A DNA stretch of 7,790 nt from Nitrosomonas sp. GTDB lineage: Bacteria > Pseudomonadota > Gammaproteobacteria > Burkholderiales > Nitrosomonadaceae. The DNA lies in contig JAJFJI010000349.1 of the NCBI GenBank assembly GCA_021774205.1, positions 1-7,790 on the forward strand, given 5' to 3'. The notes beneath the pieces were generated by a model. It had not been told where the DNA came from, did no database searches, and saw only the letters and a list, made by a program, of their open reading frames with translations. Every line of letters starts with the position of its first letter. Within the stretch, counting starts at the first letter, position 1. The position numbers and the translations under genes were made by a program. Of the stretch, positions 1-6,276 are shown piece by piece.

Positions 1-165
1 TTCAAACAATAAAGCTTTTTAAATGCTGCACACAGCAAATCTTGTTTCGAACATCCTGCAAATAATTTAGATAACGTCCAACAGGTAAAGCAGCGTAACA
101 TGAACCCTGATTTTATATTTTCTTTTTTCACACTATAAACCGTATTGATTCAATTACTTATACTG

Positions 166-570
166 TTACTGCGGACGAACCAATAATATTGACGCATCGA
201 CTTTGGCGACCAATTGTTCGGCTACTGAACCCACAAAAAAACGTTCCAGGCCACGACGGTTAGCTGTCCCTACGACTAGCAAGTCCGCGCCCCAATCGAC
301 AGTGGCCTTAGCAATGGCTTCGGTAATACCATTCAACCCATATTCAACTTCGGCTTCCAGAAGACGCGTCTCAATATTCAGTCCACTCACGGAAGATTTG
401 GCTTGTGCCAGTATCTCAGCACCCGCATTTTTGTCAGCTTCAGTATCTCCCCCAACAGAATGGACGATACATAAAGTTGCATTATAAGTATTGGCAATAT
501 TTTCAGCTTCGGCTACTGCTTGATTGCCTGTTTCACTACCATCAACAGCCACCATAATTTTCTTGTACAT
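166..570 (-). CDS. Universal stress protein, UspA family (single domain)
   Basis: Encodes 134 residues, the usual size of a one-domain cytoplasmic Usp. The N-terminus MYKKIMVAVDGS is the first beta strand of the fold with the conserved Asp10. The nucleotide-binding loop lies at residues 99-115 (VVGTANRRGL...VGS). The family consensus is G-x2-G-x9-G-S/T; here G101, G114 and S115 are present but the second Gly is Asn104, so ATP binding is uncertain. The C-terminal strand DASILLVRP is typical. The ATG at 568-570 follows a good AAGGAG Shine-Dalgarno seven bases upstream, which fixes the start. The gene lies 103 bases downstream of the SulP permease on the same strand, with a strong hairpin between them. 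The pairing was also present in the decayed duplicate at 2345-2862, so the two genes probably act together, for example with Usp as a nucleotide-responsive partner of the transporter. That last point is inference. Confidence 0.93.
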   Translation of the reverse strand: MYKKIMVAVDGSETGNQAVAEAENIANTYNATLCIVHSVGGDTEADKNAGAEILAQAKSSVSGLNIETRLLEAEVEYGLNGITEAIAKATVDWGADLLVVGTANRRGLERFFVGSVAEQLVAKVDASILLVRPQ

Positions 571-601
571 TCGGAGTCTCCTTTGTGTTTATTTATTTTG
601 A

Positions 602-632
602 AAAGGGCAGGCAACATGTCCGCCTGCCCTTT
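602..632 (-). terminator. Intercistronic GC-rich hairpin between sulP and usp
   Basis: A perfect 11-bp inverted repeat, AAAGGGCAGGC (602-612) and GCCTGCCCTTT (622-632), encloses a 9-base loop. In the minus-strand transcript it lies 41 bases after the sulP stop. The stem ends in UUUU, followed by CAAAATAAATAA and then the usp Shine-Dalgarno. It could be a leaky intrinsic terminator or attenuator that lowers usp expression, or a processing/stability element. The U-tract is short, so full termination is doubtful. No separate usp promoter was recognised. Confidence 0.6.
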
Positions 633-673
633 AGGTTTGCAATATCTTGTTATTGAACAATATTACGGGCAAA

Positions 674-2047
674 TTACATCAAATTGCCACCTTCCTTTTT
701 AAGATTTTCGAAGTAACGTTTGATAACTGATTTCCCCGGCATTTTGTCATGAATGTTGTAAACCATAAAGTGAACAACTGCGTGCACCACCAGAGCGATG
801 ACCAAACCTTCAAAAATGCCCAGCTCAAACACCAGCAGGCCAGTCAATATCGCTAGCATCAAGGCATAAGGACCGTAATGGGTGACATGCGCAAGACCGG
901 CAATCATTTTATAACCTGAGAATATCATAATGGCCGCCAAGGCAAATTTTGGCAGAAAATCCAGGTACTGGGTATTCACGATAAAGAAACCCACGACCAA
1001 GGCGATCATCAGTAACGAGAACTTGGTATAGGCGCCGGCCAACTTGTTGGTGGTGCTCTTAGCCAAACCGTCCAGGTTGGTCATACCGCCAAAGAAGCTA
1101 GAGCCCATGTTGGCAATCCAGATGGCCAGCAAGCTGTTGTTGCTGTTACATTTGCGCTTCAGTGGATCAATCTTCTCGATCGCCGCGTTACTCATCACCT
1201 GTTCAATCACATCAATCGTCGCCAGCATGATGCAGAAGAGTACCATCAAGAATAACATCCAGAGAGACGTACCTGCTTCTGGTATTGGCCATCTCAGATA
1301 AAGATCAATATCTTCCACATAAATCATCGGTACGTCGACAAGCAGCGCCAAAACCACGCCGCCAAGAATCAACACGAAATAAGCAATGGCCGGCTGTTTA
1401 TGCTGATATCTGACAAACAAGAATATAAATACAGCAAAACCAATGACTGAAATCAACACCATCTGGATACGCGCGGCATTCCAGAACACGTCGGTGACGG
1501 CTTCTTCCGGTATTTCATAGGTGAATTCCATGAATTTCAACAAGATTTTTAACCCGATACCAGCCAACAATCCTTCAACCAGGTATACCGGCACCGCCAC
1601 CAGCAGGTATTTCTGCCAATTAAGCTTCCAACACACCGCCTGCATCGCAGACGTCAGGAAAATACAAAACGCCATGTTTTCCATGCCAAAGGTGGCCACA
1701 CCCAATGCTAGCGCCGGTGCCAGACCTGCGGCAATACCCGGGCAACCAATATAGTTCCCAGGCCGTATCCAGGCGTTAATCCAACCGACGATACAGGCAA
1801 AAACCACGGTCGCCAAGCCGACCTTGATCGGGTAATCGGACATCATCGCAATACCAATCGATAACGGGATCGCCATGGTTCCGGTAATAAAACCCGCTGC
1901 GCTATCGCGCCATAGGTATTTCGCCTGGAACGCAGCCGCACCGAAATCTTTGTCAGCTGTTAGTATTGCATCGCCACCTGCGGATACAGATGGGTTATTT
2001 TCTTCTCCGCCGTTCGACGACGGTTTATTTTCTGTTTGATCAGTCAT
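674..2047 (-). CDS. SulP-family inorganic anion permease lacking a STAS domain
   Basis: Encodes a 457-residue inner-membrane protein. Residues 1-45 are polar, rich in Asn, Ser and Gly, and probably cytoplasmic. The SulP core begins at about 48 with DSAAGFITGTMAIPLSIGIAMM, continues through GCPGIAAGLAPAL (101-113), and includes the later block with ATIDVIEQ (276-283), GSSFFGGMTNLDGLAKSTTN (315-334) and LPKFALAAIMIFSG (365-378). These correspond to the family's 'PLALA', 'GPTAAL' and 'PLFGGIPATGAIARS' regions. Many hydrophobic segments run from 50 to 430. The protein ends about 20 residues after the last membrane segment, so the C-terminal STAS domain of most SulP transporters is absent. Substrate is not readable: bicarbonate, sulfate or another anion is possible. 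The ATG at 2045-2047 follows an AGGGGGG ribosome-binding stretch. The upstream region carries a promoter and a direct-repeat operator candidate; usp follows downstream. A decayed paralogue lies at 2469-2862. Confidence 0.88.
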   Translation of the reverse strand: MTDQTENKPSSNGGEENNPSVSAGGDAILTADKDFGAAAFQAKYLWRDSAAGFITGTMAIPLSIGIAMMSDYPIKVGLATVVFACIVGWINAWIRPGNYIGCPGIAAGLAPALALGVATFGMENMAFCIFLTSAMQAVCWKLNWQKYLLVAVPVYLVEGLLAGIGLKILLKFMEFTYEIPEEAVTDVFWNAARIQMVLISVIGFAVFIFLFVRYQHKQPAIAYFVLILGGVVLALLVDVPMIYVEDIDLYLRWPIPEAGTSLWMLFLMVLFCIMLATIDVIEQVMSNAAIEKIDPLKRKCNSNNSLLAIWIANMGSSFFGGMTNLDGLAKSTTNKLAGAYTKFSLLMIALVVGFFIVNTQYLDFLPKFALAAIMIFSGYKMIAGLAHVTHYGPYALMLAILTGLLVFELGIFEGLVIALVVHAVVHFMVYNIHDKMPGKSVIKRYFENLKKEGGNLM

Positions 2048-2083
2048 AAAAAACTGCCCCCCTAATGAATGAGTTCTGAATTG

Positions 2084-2097
2084 TTATAAATTTATAA
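2084..2097. promoter_or_regulatory. Perfect 14-bp AT palindrome in the sulP leader
   Basis: TTATAAATTTATAA is a perfect palindrome. It lies between the predicted sulP -10 (2112-2117) and the start codon, so it would fall early in the 5' untranslated region. It could be an operator or simply a chance feature of AT-rich leader DNA; there is no second copy in the window to support a regulatory role. Confidence 0.25.
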
Positions 2098-2111
2098 TGG
2101 TTTTTGTAATT

Positions 2112-2140
2112 TTTATAGCATCCGAAATTTATCACAGCAA
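2112..2140 (-). promoter_or_regulatory. Predicted sigma-70-type promoter of sulP-usp
   Basis: On the minus strand a -35 element TTGCTG (2140-2135, 3 of 6 consensus bases) is separated by exactly 17 bases from a -10 element TATAAA (2117-2112, 5 of 6). Transcription would begin near 2105, leaving a leader of about 58 bases. The weak -35 with a good -10 suits activator-dependent control, and the direct repeat at 2143-2164 adjoins the -35. Confidence 0.5.
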
Positions 2141-2142
2141 AT

Positions 2143-2164
2143 GTGAAGAAATCGTGAAGAAATT
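2143..2164 (-). promoter_or_regulatory. Tandem direct repeat, candidate OmpR-class operator
   Basis: Two identical copies of GTGAAGAAAT start at 2143 and 2154, an 11-bp period. On the transcribed strand the core reads CTTCAC-N5-CTTCAC and ends two bases before the predicted -35 of sulP. Direct hexamers one helical turn apart next to a -35 are the established layout of PhoB, OmpR and PmrA-class activator sites; the PmrA box CTTAAT-N5-CTTAAT is close in form. The response regulator at 4213-4896 belongs to this class and is the obvious candidate ligand, which is inference. A single half-site (GTGAAG, 2927-2932) lies upstream of the decayed sulP copy. Confidence 0.45.
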
Positions 2165-2287
2165 GTTAATTGATTAAGAGAAGCTATTCATAAACGCCTG
2201 ATTGATCCACTAGCATGTAACAGGGCCGCATGGCCACCAACAAATAAATACTTATAAATCAAGGTCGTAATTTAATTTATGGTAACA

Positions 2288-2320
2288 GCCTGGTTATCTT
2301 TGTTTTCAAGATAGCTAGGC
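2288..2320. repeat. Imperfect inverted repeat downstream of the decayed usp copy
   Basis: GCCTGGTTATCTT (2288-2300) pairs with AAGATAGCTAGGC (2308-2320) across a short loop. Thirteen pairs form in plus-strand RNA, two of them G-U wobbles, and plus-strand reading then meets a T-run at 2326-2331. In minus-strand RNA the same two positions become A-C mismatches and no T-run follows. It may be a former terminator of the decayed operon or the terminator of an unseen plus-strand transcript. The next bases (2325-2338) form a perfect palindrome, ATTTTTTAAAAAAT. Confidence 0.35.
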
Positions 2321-2344
2321 ATCCATTTTTTAAAAAATAATTCC

Positions 2345-2448
2345 TTAATCAGATTGTGGACGGGCCAAAAGAATTGACGCATCGTCTTTTACACCCAGCT
2401 GACCGGCAACTTAGCACCGGCCTGATTATTTTTATCGACATCACTGGC
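2345..2448 (-). pseudogene. Remnant of a second universal stress protein gene
   Basis: Minus-strand translation of 2410-2345 gives VAGQLGVKDDASILLARPQSD and a stop. It aligns end to end with the C-terminus of the intact Usp (VAEQLVAKVDASILLVRPQ). Just upstream, about 2442-2412 reads DVDKNNQAGAK, matching EADKNAGAE (residues 45-52) of the intact protein but in a different frame. About 60 residues, including most of the nucleotide-binding loop, are missing between the two pieces, and no start codon or N-terminal strand is left. It lies directly downstream of the decayed sulP copy, reproducing the intact gene order. The C-terminal match is clear; the upstream piece is less certain. Confidence 0.75.
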
Positions 2449-2468
2449 TTAGGCGCAGGCAATTGAAA

Positions 2469-2862
2469 TTAATTTAAATGACTACTGCTGTCTTTTTTGA
2501 GGTTGTTAAGATACCGTTTAACAATGGCTCCTCCCGATATATTCTCGTGCTTCGTGTAAAACATGTAATGCGAGACATGTATCAGGCCGGCGAACATCTT
2601 ATAGCCAGTGAACATCATAATTGCTGCCAACGAAAATTTCGGCATATTATCAAATAATATATATTGAAAGATTGGATAATCTGACATGATGGCAATGTCG
2701 ATTGATAGCGGAATCGCCATGGCACCGGTGATGAAACCGGCAGCGGTATCACATAACGCGTATTGCGCCTGAAAAGCGGCGGGTCTTGGTAAGGTTAACC
2801 GGCCCTGTTTCTTGAGACGCCTGATCGTTTGATGATGATTTGTTTTCTGTTTGCGCGATCAT
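2469..2862 (-). pseudogene. Decayed second copy of the SulP permease gene
   Basis: Minus-strand reading from the ATG at 2862 gives MIAQTENKSSSN, matching the MTDQTENKPSSN start of the intact permease. A frameshift follows near 2785. The shifted frame resumes with AAFQAQYALCDTAAGFITGA and MAIPLSIDIAIMSDYPI, matching intact residues 38-74. The frame then jumps to QYILFDNMPKFSLAAIMMFTGYKMFAGLIHVSHY, matching about residues 360-391, so roughly 285 residues are gone. A second internal deletion of about 36 residues removes the last membrane segment before the tail KRYLNNLKK. An 83-residue open frame (2469-2720) survives but lacks nearly all transport helices, so function is not credible. A GGAG-type Shine-Dalgarno near 2871-2875 still precedes the old start. 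It sits between the kinase gene and the intact sulP. Confidence 0.88.
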
Positions 2863-2874
2863 GGCAACCTTCTC

Positions 2875-2906
2875 CAATCTTAAGAATTCTCAATTTCTTA
2901 AAATTG
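2875..2906 (-). promoter_or_regulatory. Stem-loop just upstream of the decayed sulP start
   Basis: In minus-strand RNA, CAATTTTAAGAA pairs with TTCTTAAGATTG over 12 positions (one G-U wobble) around an 8-base loop. The 3' arm reaches the Shine-Dalgarno of the decayed sulP. No T-run follows, so it is not a standard terminator for the kinase operon. It may be a leftover translational control or stability element. It has no sequence counterpart upstream of the intact sulP, which instead has the AT palindrome at 2084-2097. Confidence 0.35.
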
Positions 2907-2948
2907 AAAAGGCTACCATAACCCATGTGAAGGATTGTTTGTAGGTGG

Positions 2949-4226
2949 CTATTTTGGAAAAATAATTTTAAATGTCGACCCTTTGCCAGGATTGCTTTCG
3001 ACTTCAATCCGCCAGCCATAGTGATTACAAATACGTTTGACGATCGGAAGCCCAATACCCAGTCCTTCACCTTGTACAGAGCCACGAAAAAAGCGCTCGT
3101 AAAGCAGTGGCACGAAAGCCGGTTCAATACCAATACCCGAATCTGTTATCGACAGGCTGCGGTCATTGAAATCCACGCATATAAAACCTTTTTCAGTATA
3201 CTGCACTGCATTACGCAACAAATTCGTCAGCGCGGTATGGAGTGCCTGGCGATTTAGCGTCAGGATAGCGTTTGGCGCAACATTAACCTGAAAGGTCAAT
3301 TTTTTTTGATGGATCTCAGGATATAACGGCTCAGCGGCGTCCTGAACACATTCGGCAATGGCAACCGACTCCATTACCCCTAACGCCTGCTCACGGGCCA
3401 GAAACAACAAAGCTTGCAATTGTTCACCCATCCGCGTAGTGGCTGATTCAATGCGCCCAATACGAAGACGCACAATATCCGACAAGCTTGGTTCTGCATC
3501 TAGCAATTCACAACTCGTCAGGATCGTGGTTATCGGGGTACGCAGTTCATGGCTAATATTGGCGGTAAATTCTTGTTCGCGCAGCAACATGCGTCGGATC
3601 CGATGCTGATAATCATCCAGCGCACGTGCCAGTTGTGCCACTTCTTCATCCATGTCCGGCCTGGCCAATGTAATATCTTGCCTGTCTCCAGGTGCAAGAA
3701 GCCTAACGCGTTCGGCTAAATCCGTCACCTGTTTGACGAGGAAGCCGGCCAGCAAATATCCCACGGCAAATGCAATAGCAACGACAAGAATGAGTGACAA
3801 AACAATCAGTAAGCGTAATTCACTCAATCGCTGTTCATGTAATTGCGTTCGATAGGCTACCAGAAATTTAACGCCATCGACATGTTGCACCGCCACGCGA
3901 ATACCCTGAAAACTATAATTGATTCTATAGTAAGAGGAACTGAGCCCCCGCAAATAACTTGGCAGTTGAAATTCATCATCAATTTCACGGATAACATAAC
4001 TTTTTAGATTGGAGCCGATTTGCGGAATGAAATCCGCGTGTTTTTGATGAAGATGAACAATATGATCCATCTCCATGGTGATGACTTGCTCGATATGGTC
4101 TTCTTCGATATTGTCGGAAGCGAAGTAAAGACTAATGCCTAATGCGCCAACGATAACGATACAAAATGTTGCCAAGGTAATTGCAACACGTAAACGAATG
4201 CCACGTTCAATTTTAAGCTTGAACAC
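2949..4226 (-). CDS. Membrane sensor histidine kinase of an OmpR-type two-component system
   Basis: Encodes 425 residues. A membrane segment at about 14-35 and another at about 138-162 frame a periplasmic sensor region of about 100 residues that I do not recognise. A HAMP linker follows (about 160-212). The HisKA dimerisation helix carries the phospho-acceptor His226 in SHELRTP. The catalytic domain shows the N box (LLRNAVQYT, Asn339), the G1 box DSGIGI (362-367), the F box around YERFF (376-380) and the G2 box GEGLGIGL (386-393). All motifs needed for autophosphorylation are present. The start is a GTG at 4224-4226, inside the end of the response regulator gene; the 14-base overlap indicates translational coupling. 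Next downstream is the decayed sulP copy. The stimulus is unknown. Confidence 0.93.
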   Translation of the reverse strand: MFKLKIERGIRLRVAITLATFCIVIVGALGISLYFASDNIEEDHIEQVITMEMDHIVHLHQKHADFIPQIGSNLKSYVIREIDDEFQLPSYLRGLSSSYYRINYSFQGIRVAVQHVDGVKFLVAYRTQLHEQRLSELRLLIVLSLILVVAIAFAVGYLLAGFLVKQVTDLAERVRLLAPGDRQDITLARPDMDEEVAQLARALDDYQHRIRRMLLREQEFTANISHELRTPITTILTSCELLDAEPSLSDIVRLRIGRIESATTRMGEQLQALLFLAREQALGVMESVAIAECVQDAAEPLYPEIHQKKLTFQVNVAPNAILTLNRQALHTALTNLLRNAVQYTEKGFICVDFNDRSLSITDSGIGIEPAFVPLLYERFFRGSVQGEGLGIGLPIVKRICNHYGWRIEVESNPGKGSTFKIIFPK

Positions 4227-4896
4227 GAGAAATCAGACAATAACCGATACCATGAATAGTTTCTATCGGATCATACCCACCTGCTTTGGCCAAAGCTCGT
4301 CGCAGCACATACATATGGCTACGTAGCGTATCACTGTTTTCTTGAGCATCATCCCAGGCCTCAGTTTCCAGCTCCTGACGGCTAAAAACGCGCCCCGGCT
4401 CGCTCATCATTAAAGCCAACAGACGAATACATTTAGGCGGCAATTTGACGTTTTGATCGACAAAAATAATGGACAAGGTTTTGGGGTCAAAAGTCAGGTC
4501 ATCCACTTCCAGGATACGATTGGCAACCTTGCCACAATGGCGCTTATGTAACGCATTAAGACGCGCCTCAACTTCCTTGAGCGCAAATGGTTTAACCAGA
4601 TAGTCATCCGCGCCATATTCAAAGCCAGCCAATTTATCTTCCAGCGTGTCGCGCGCGGTCAACATCAACACTGGTGTGTCGATCTGTGATTTCTGCCGCA
4701 ACTTCCGACATAACTCCAAGCCACTCAACCCCGGCAAACCAATATCGAGCAAAATGCCGTCAAAACGTTGCGTAACGGCCAAATGCAAACCAGTAACACC
4801 ATCCGCTGCCGCATCGACGTTATGGCCGCATGACTCCAGAAAATCATATAAATTGGCGGCAATCGCTAAATCGTCTTCTATAATTAATATATGCAC
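4213..4896 (-). CDS. OmpR/PhoB-family response regulator
   Basis: Encodes 227 residues. The receiver domain (1-118) has the acidic pocket EDD (7-9), phospho-acceptor Asp51 in LLDIGLPG, Thr80 and Lys102 in VKPF. The C-terminal winged helix (about 127-224) carries the recognition helix region SDTLRSHMYVLRRAL (188-202) and the wing TIHGIGYCL (213-221), typical of the OmpR class. It should act as a phosphorylation-controlled DNA-binding protein with the overlapping kinase gene as partner. The start is GTG at 4894-4896, placing the strand-1 motif HILIIEDD at the N-terminus; no convincing Shine-Dalgarno precedes it. The gene starts only 39 bases after the hemE stop with no evident terminator between, so co-transcription with hemE is likely. 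The operator candidate at 2143-2164 has the direct-repeat form this class binds. Confidence 0.94.
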   Translation of the reverse strand: MHILIIEDDLAIAANLYDFLESCGHNVDAAADGVTGLHLAVTQRFDGILLDIGLPGLSGLELCRKLRQKSQIDTPVLMLTARDTLEDKLAGFEYGADDYLVKPFALKEVEARLNALHKRHCGKVANRILEVDDLTFDPKTLSIIFVDQNVKLPPKCIRLLALMMSEPGRVFSRQELETEAWDDAQENSDTLRSHMYVLRRALAKAGGYDPIETIHGIGYCLISRVQA

Positions 4897-4935
4897 AGGA
4901 TTGCAATACTGTAAAAATCCTGACTCACCATATCG

Positions 4936-6000
4936 TCATTCATGATATTTCCGACTAATGGCATGAACCGCATCTACCAACGTTGCAACACTTTCCGGCG
5001 GTGTGAATTGGGAAATACCGTGACCAAGATTAAACACATGGCCATTACCATCCCCATAACTGGCAAGAATTTTTTCAACCTCAGCCGTAATAACTTCTGC
5101 TGATGCAAATAATACCGAGGGATCGAGATTACCCTGTAATGCAACTTTATCACCAACGCGGCGGCGTGCTTCACCAATATCAATCGTCCAATCAAGCCCA
5201 ATTGCATCACAGCCACTATTGGCGATTTGCTCAAGCCAAAGCCCGCCTCCCTTAGTAAATACTACGCTGGGTATACGAGCGCCATTATATTCACGTTTTA
5301 AACCGGCTAAAATTTGCTGCATATAACGCAGGGAAAATTCTGGATAGGCGCTATGTGATAACGCCCCGCCCCAGGTATCAAAAATCATGACCGCCTGCGC
5401 CCCTGATTCAATTTGCGCATTAAGATAGGTAGTAACCGCCTGGGCGTTAATATCCAGAATATGGTGTAGCAGGTCAGGCCGTTGGTACAACATGGTTTTA
5501 ATCTGGCGAAAATCAGAACTGCCACGTCCTTCCACCATATAACAGGCAAGCGTGAACGGACTTCCGGAAAAACCAATGAGTGGCACCTGATTATCCAAGG
5601 TTTTACGAATTTGAGAGACTGCGTCCATCACATAACGCAAATGCGTATCCGGATCAGGTACTGTCAAATCGCGGATTTCCTTTTCCTCACGTAAAGGCCG
5701 TTCAAATCGAGGGCCCTCTCCTTCGGAAAAATAAAGCCCCAGGCCCATCGCGTCGGGTATGGTAAGAATATCCGAGAATAGGATGGCCGCATCCAGTGAA
5801 AATCGCGCCAGTGGCTGCATGGTAACTTCCGTCGCAAAATCAGGATTTTTGCACAACGCTAAAAAATTCCCGGCACGGGCGCGTGTCTGATTATATTCAG
5901 AAAGGTAGCGTCCCGCCTGGCGCATTACCCAGATGGGTGTATATTCAACAGGTTGTCTCAGCAGGGCACGCAGAAAGGTATCGTTTTTTAGTTTTGTCAT
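4936..6000 (-). CDS. hemE: Uroporphyrinogen decarboxylase
   Basis: Encodes 354 residues, the normal full length. The enzyme removes four carboxyl groups from uroporphyrinogen III to give coproporphyrinogen III in cytoplasmic heme synthesis. The first signature is WVMRQAGRYLSEY (24-36) with substrate-binding Arg27 and Arg31. FSDIL (75-79) supplies the catalytic Asp77. The second signature is GFSGSPFTLACYMVEGRG (143-160) with Tyr154, and NLGHGI (324-329) holds His327. No key residue is missing. The ATG at 5998-6000 is preceded only by a weak TAGG motif. A candidate promoter lies at 6062-6090. The two-component genes follow 39 bases downstream, so hemE is probably the first gene of a three-gene transcript. 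Its sequence style is betaproteobacterial in my judgement. Confidence 0.97.
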   Translation of the reverse strand: MTKLKNDTFLRALLRQPVEYTPIWVMRQAGRYLSEYNQTRARAGNFLALCKNPDFATEVTMQPLARFSLDAAILFSDILTIPDAMGLGLYFSEGEGPRFERPLREEKEIRDLTVPDPDTHLRYVMDAVSQIRKTLDNQVPLIGFSGSPFTLACYMVEGRGSSDFRQIKTMLYQRPDLLHHILDINAQAVTTYLNAQIESGAQAVMIFDTWGGALSHSAYPEFSLRYMQQILAGLKREYNGARIPSVVFTKGGGLWLEQIANSGCDAIGLDWTIDIGEARRRVGDKVALQGNLDPSVLFASAEVITAEVEKILASYGDGNGHVFNLGHGISQFTPPESVATLVDAVHAISRKYHE

Positions 6001-6061
6001 TAAAAAAGCCTATTACACATAATCTTATGGAAAAGAATCTCGTCTTATAATTTCTTAGCTT

Positions 6062-6092
6062 ATCATTGTTTGACTTCATAGTTACGTCAAAC
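6062..6092 (-). promoter_or_regulatory. Candidate hemE promoter overlapping a 7-bp inverted repeat
   Basis: On the minus strand TTGACG (6090-6085, 5 of 6 -35 consensus bases) is followed after 17 bases by AATGAT (6067-6062, 4 of 6 for the -10). The arms GTTTGAC (6068-6074) and GTCAAAC (6086-6092) form a perfect inverted repeat with an 11-base gap, spanning the -35 and most of the spacer. A dimeric repressor bound there would block the promoter, but the repeat could also be fortuitous. Confidence 0.35.
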
Positions 6093-6276
6093 ATGCGCAT
6101 TGTTAGATGCAAAGAGCGCGTATTCTCCATGTTATAAAACCAAACAGCAAAAATCTGAATAGCCACAAAGCAGTAGTAGCAGTTAGTGAAAACATTAAAA
6201 AAATAGTCTTAAGATGAAAAATAGTTTCAAGGATTTTTTTAAAAAATACACAACTCACTGAATATTTATAACGCCT

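Noticed and set aside
1..101. Minus-strand frame of about 33 codons from an ATG at 101, open to the window edge
   Set aside because: No proper ribosome-binding site, Cys-rich low-complexity translation and no recognisable motif; too short to support as a gene.
2469..2720. 83-residue open frame as a functional small membrane protein
   Set aside because: It matches discontinuous pieces of the intact SulP with most helices missing, and matching sequence continues upstream of its ATG; better explained as part of a pseudogene.
203..3855. Numerous plus-strand frames opposite usp, sulP and the kinase
   Set aside because: They are antisense shadows of well-supported genes, lack family motifs and show no ribosome sites of note.
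6225..6250. AT-rich near-palindrome (ATTTTTTTAAAAAAT) as a regulatory site or IS end
   Set aside because: A similar palindrome at 2325-2338 exists, but homopolymer runs of this kind arise easily in AT-rich intergenic DNA.
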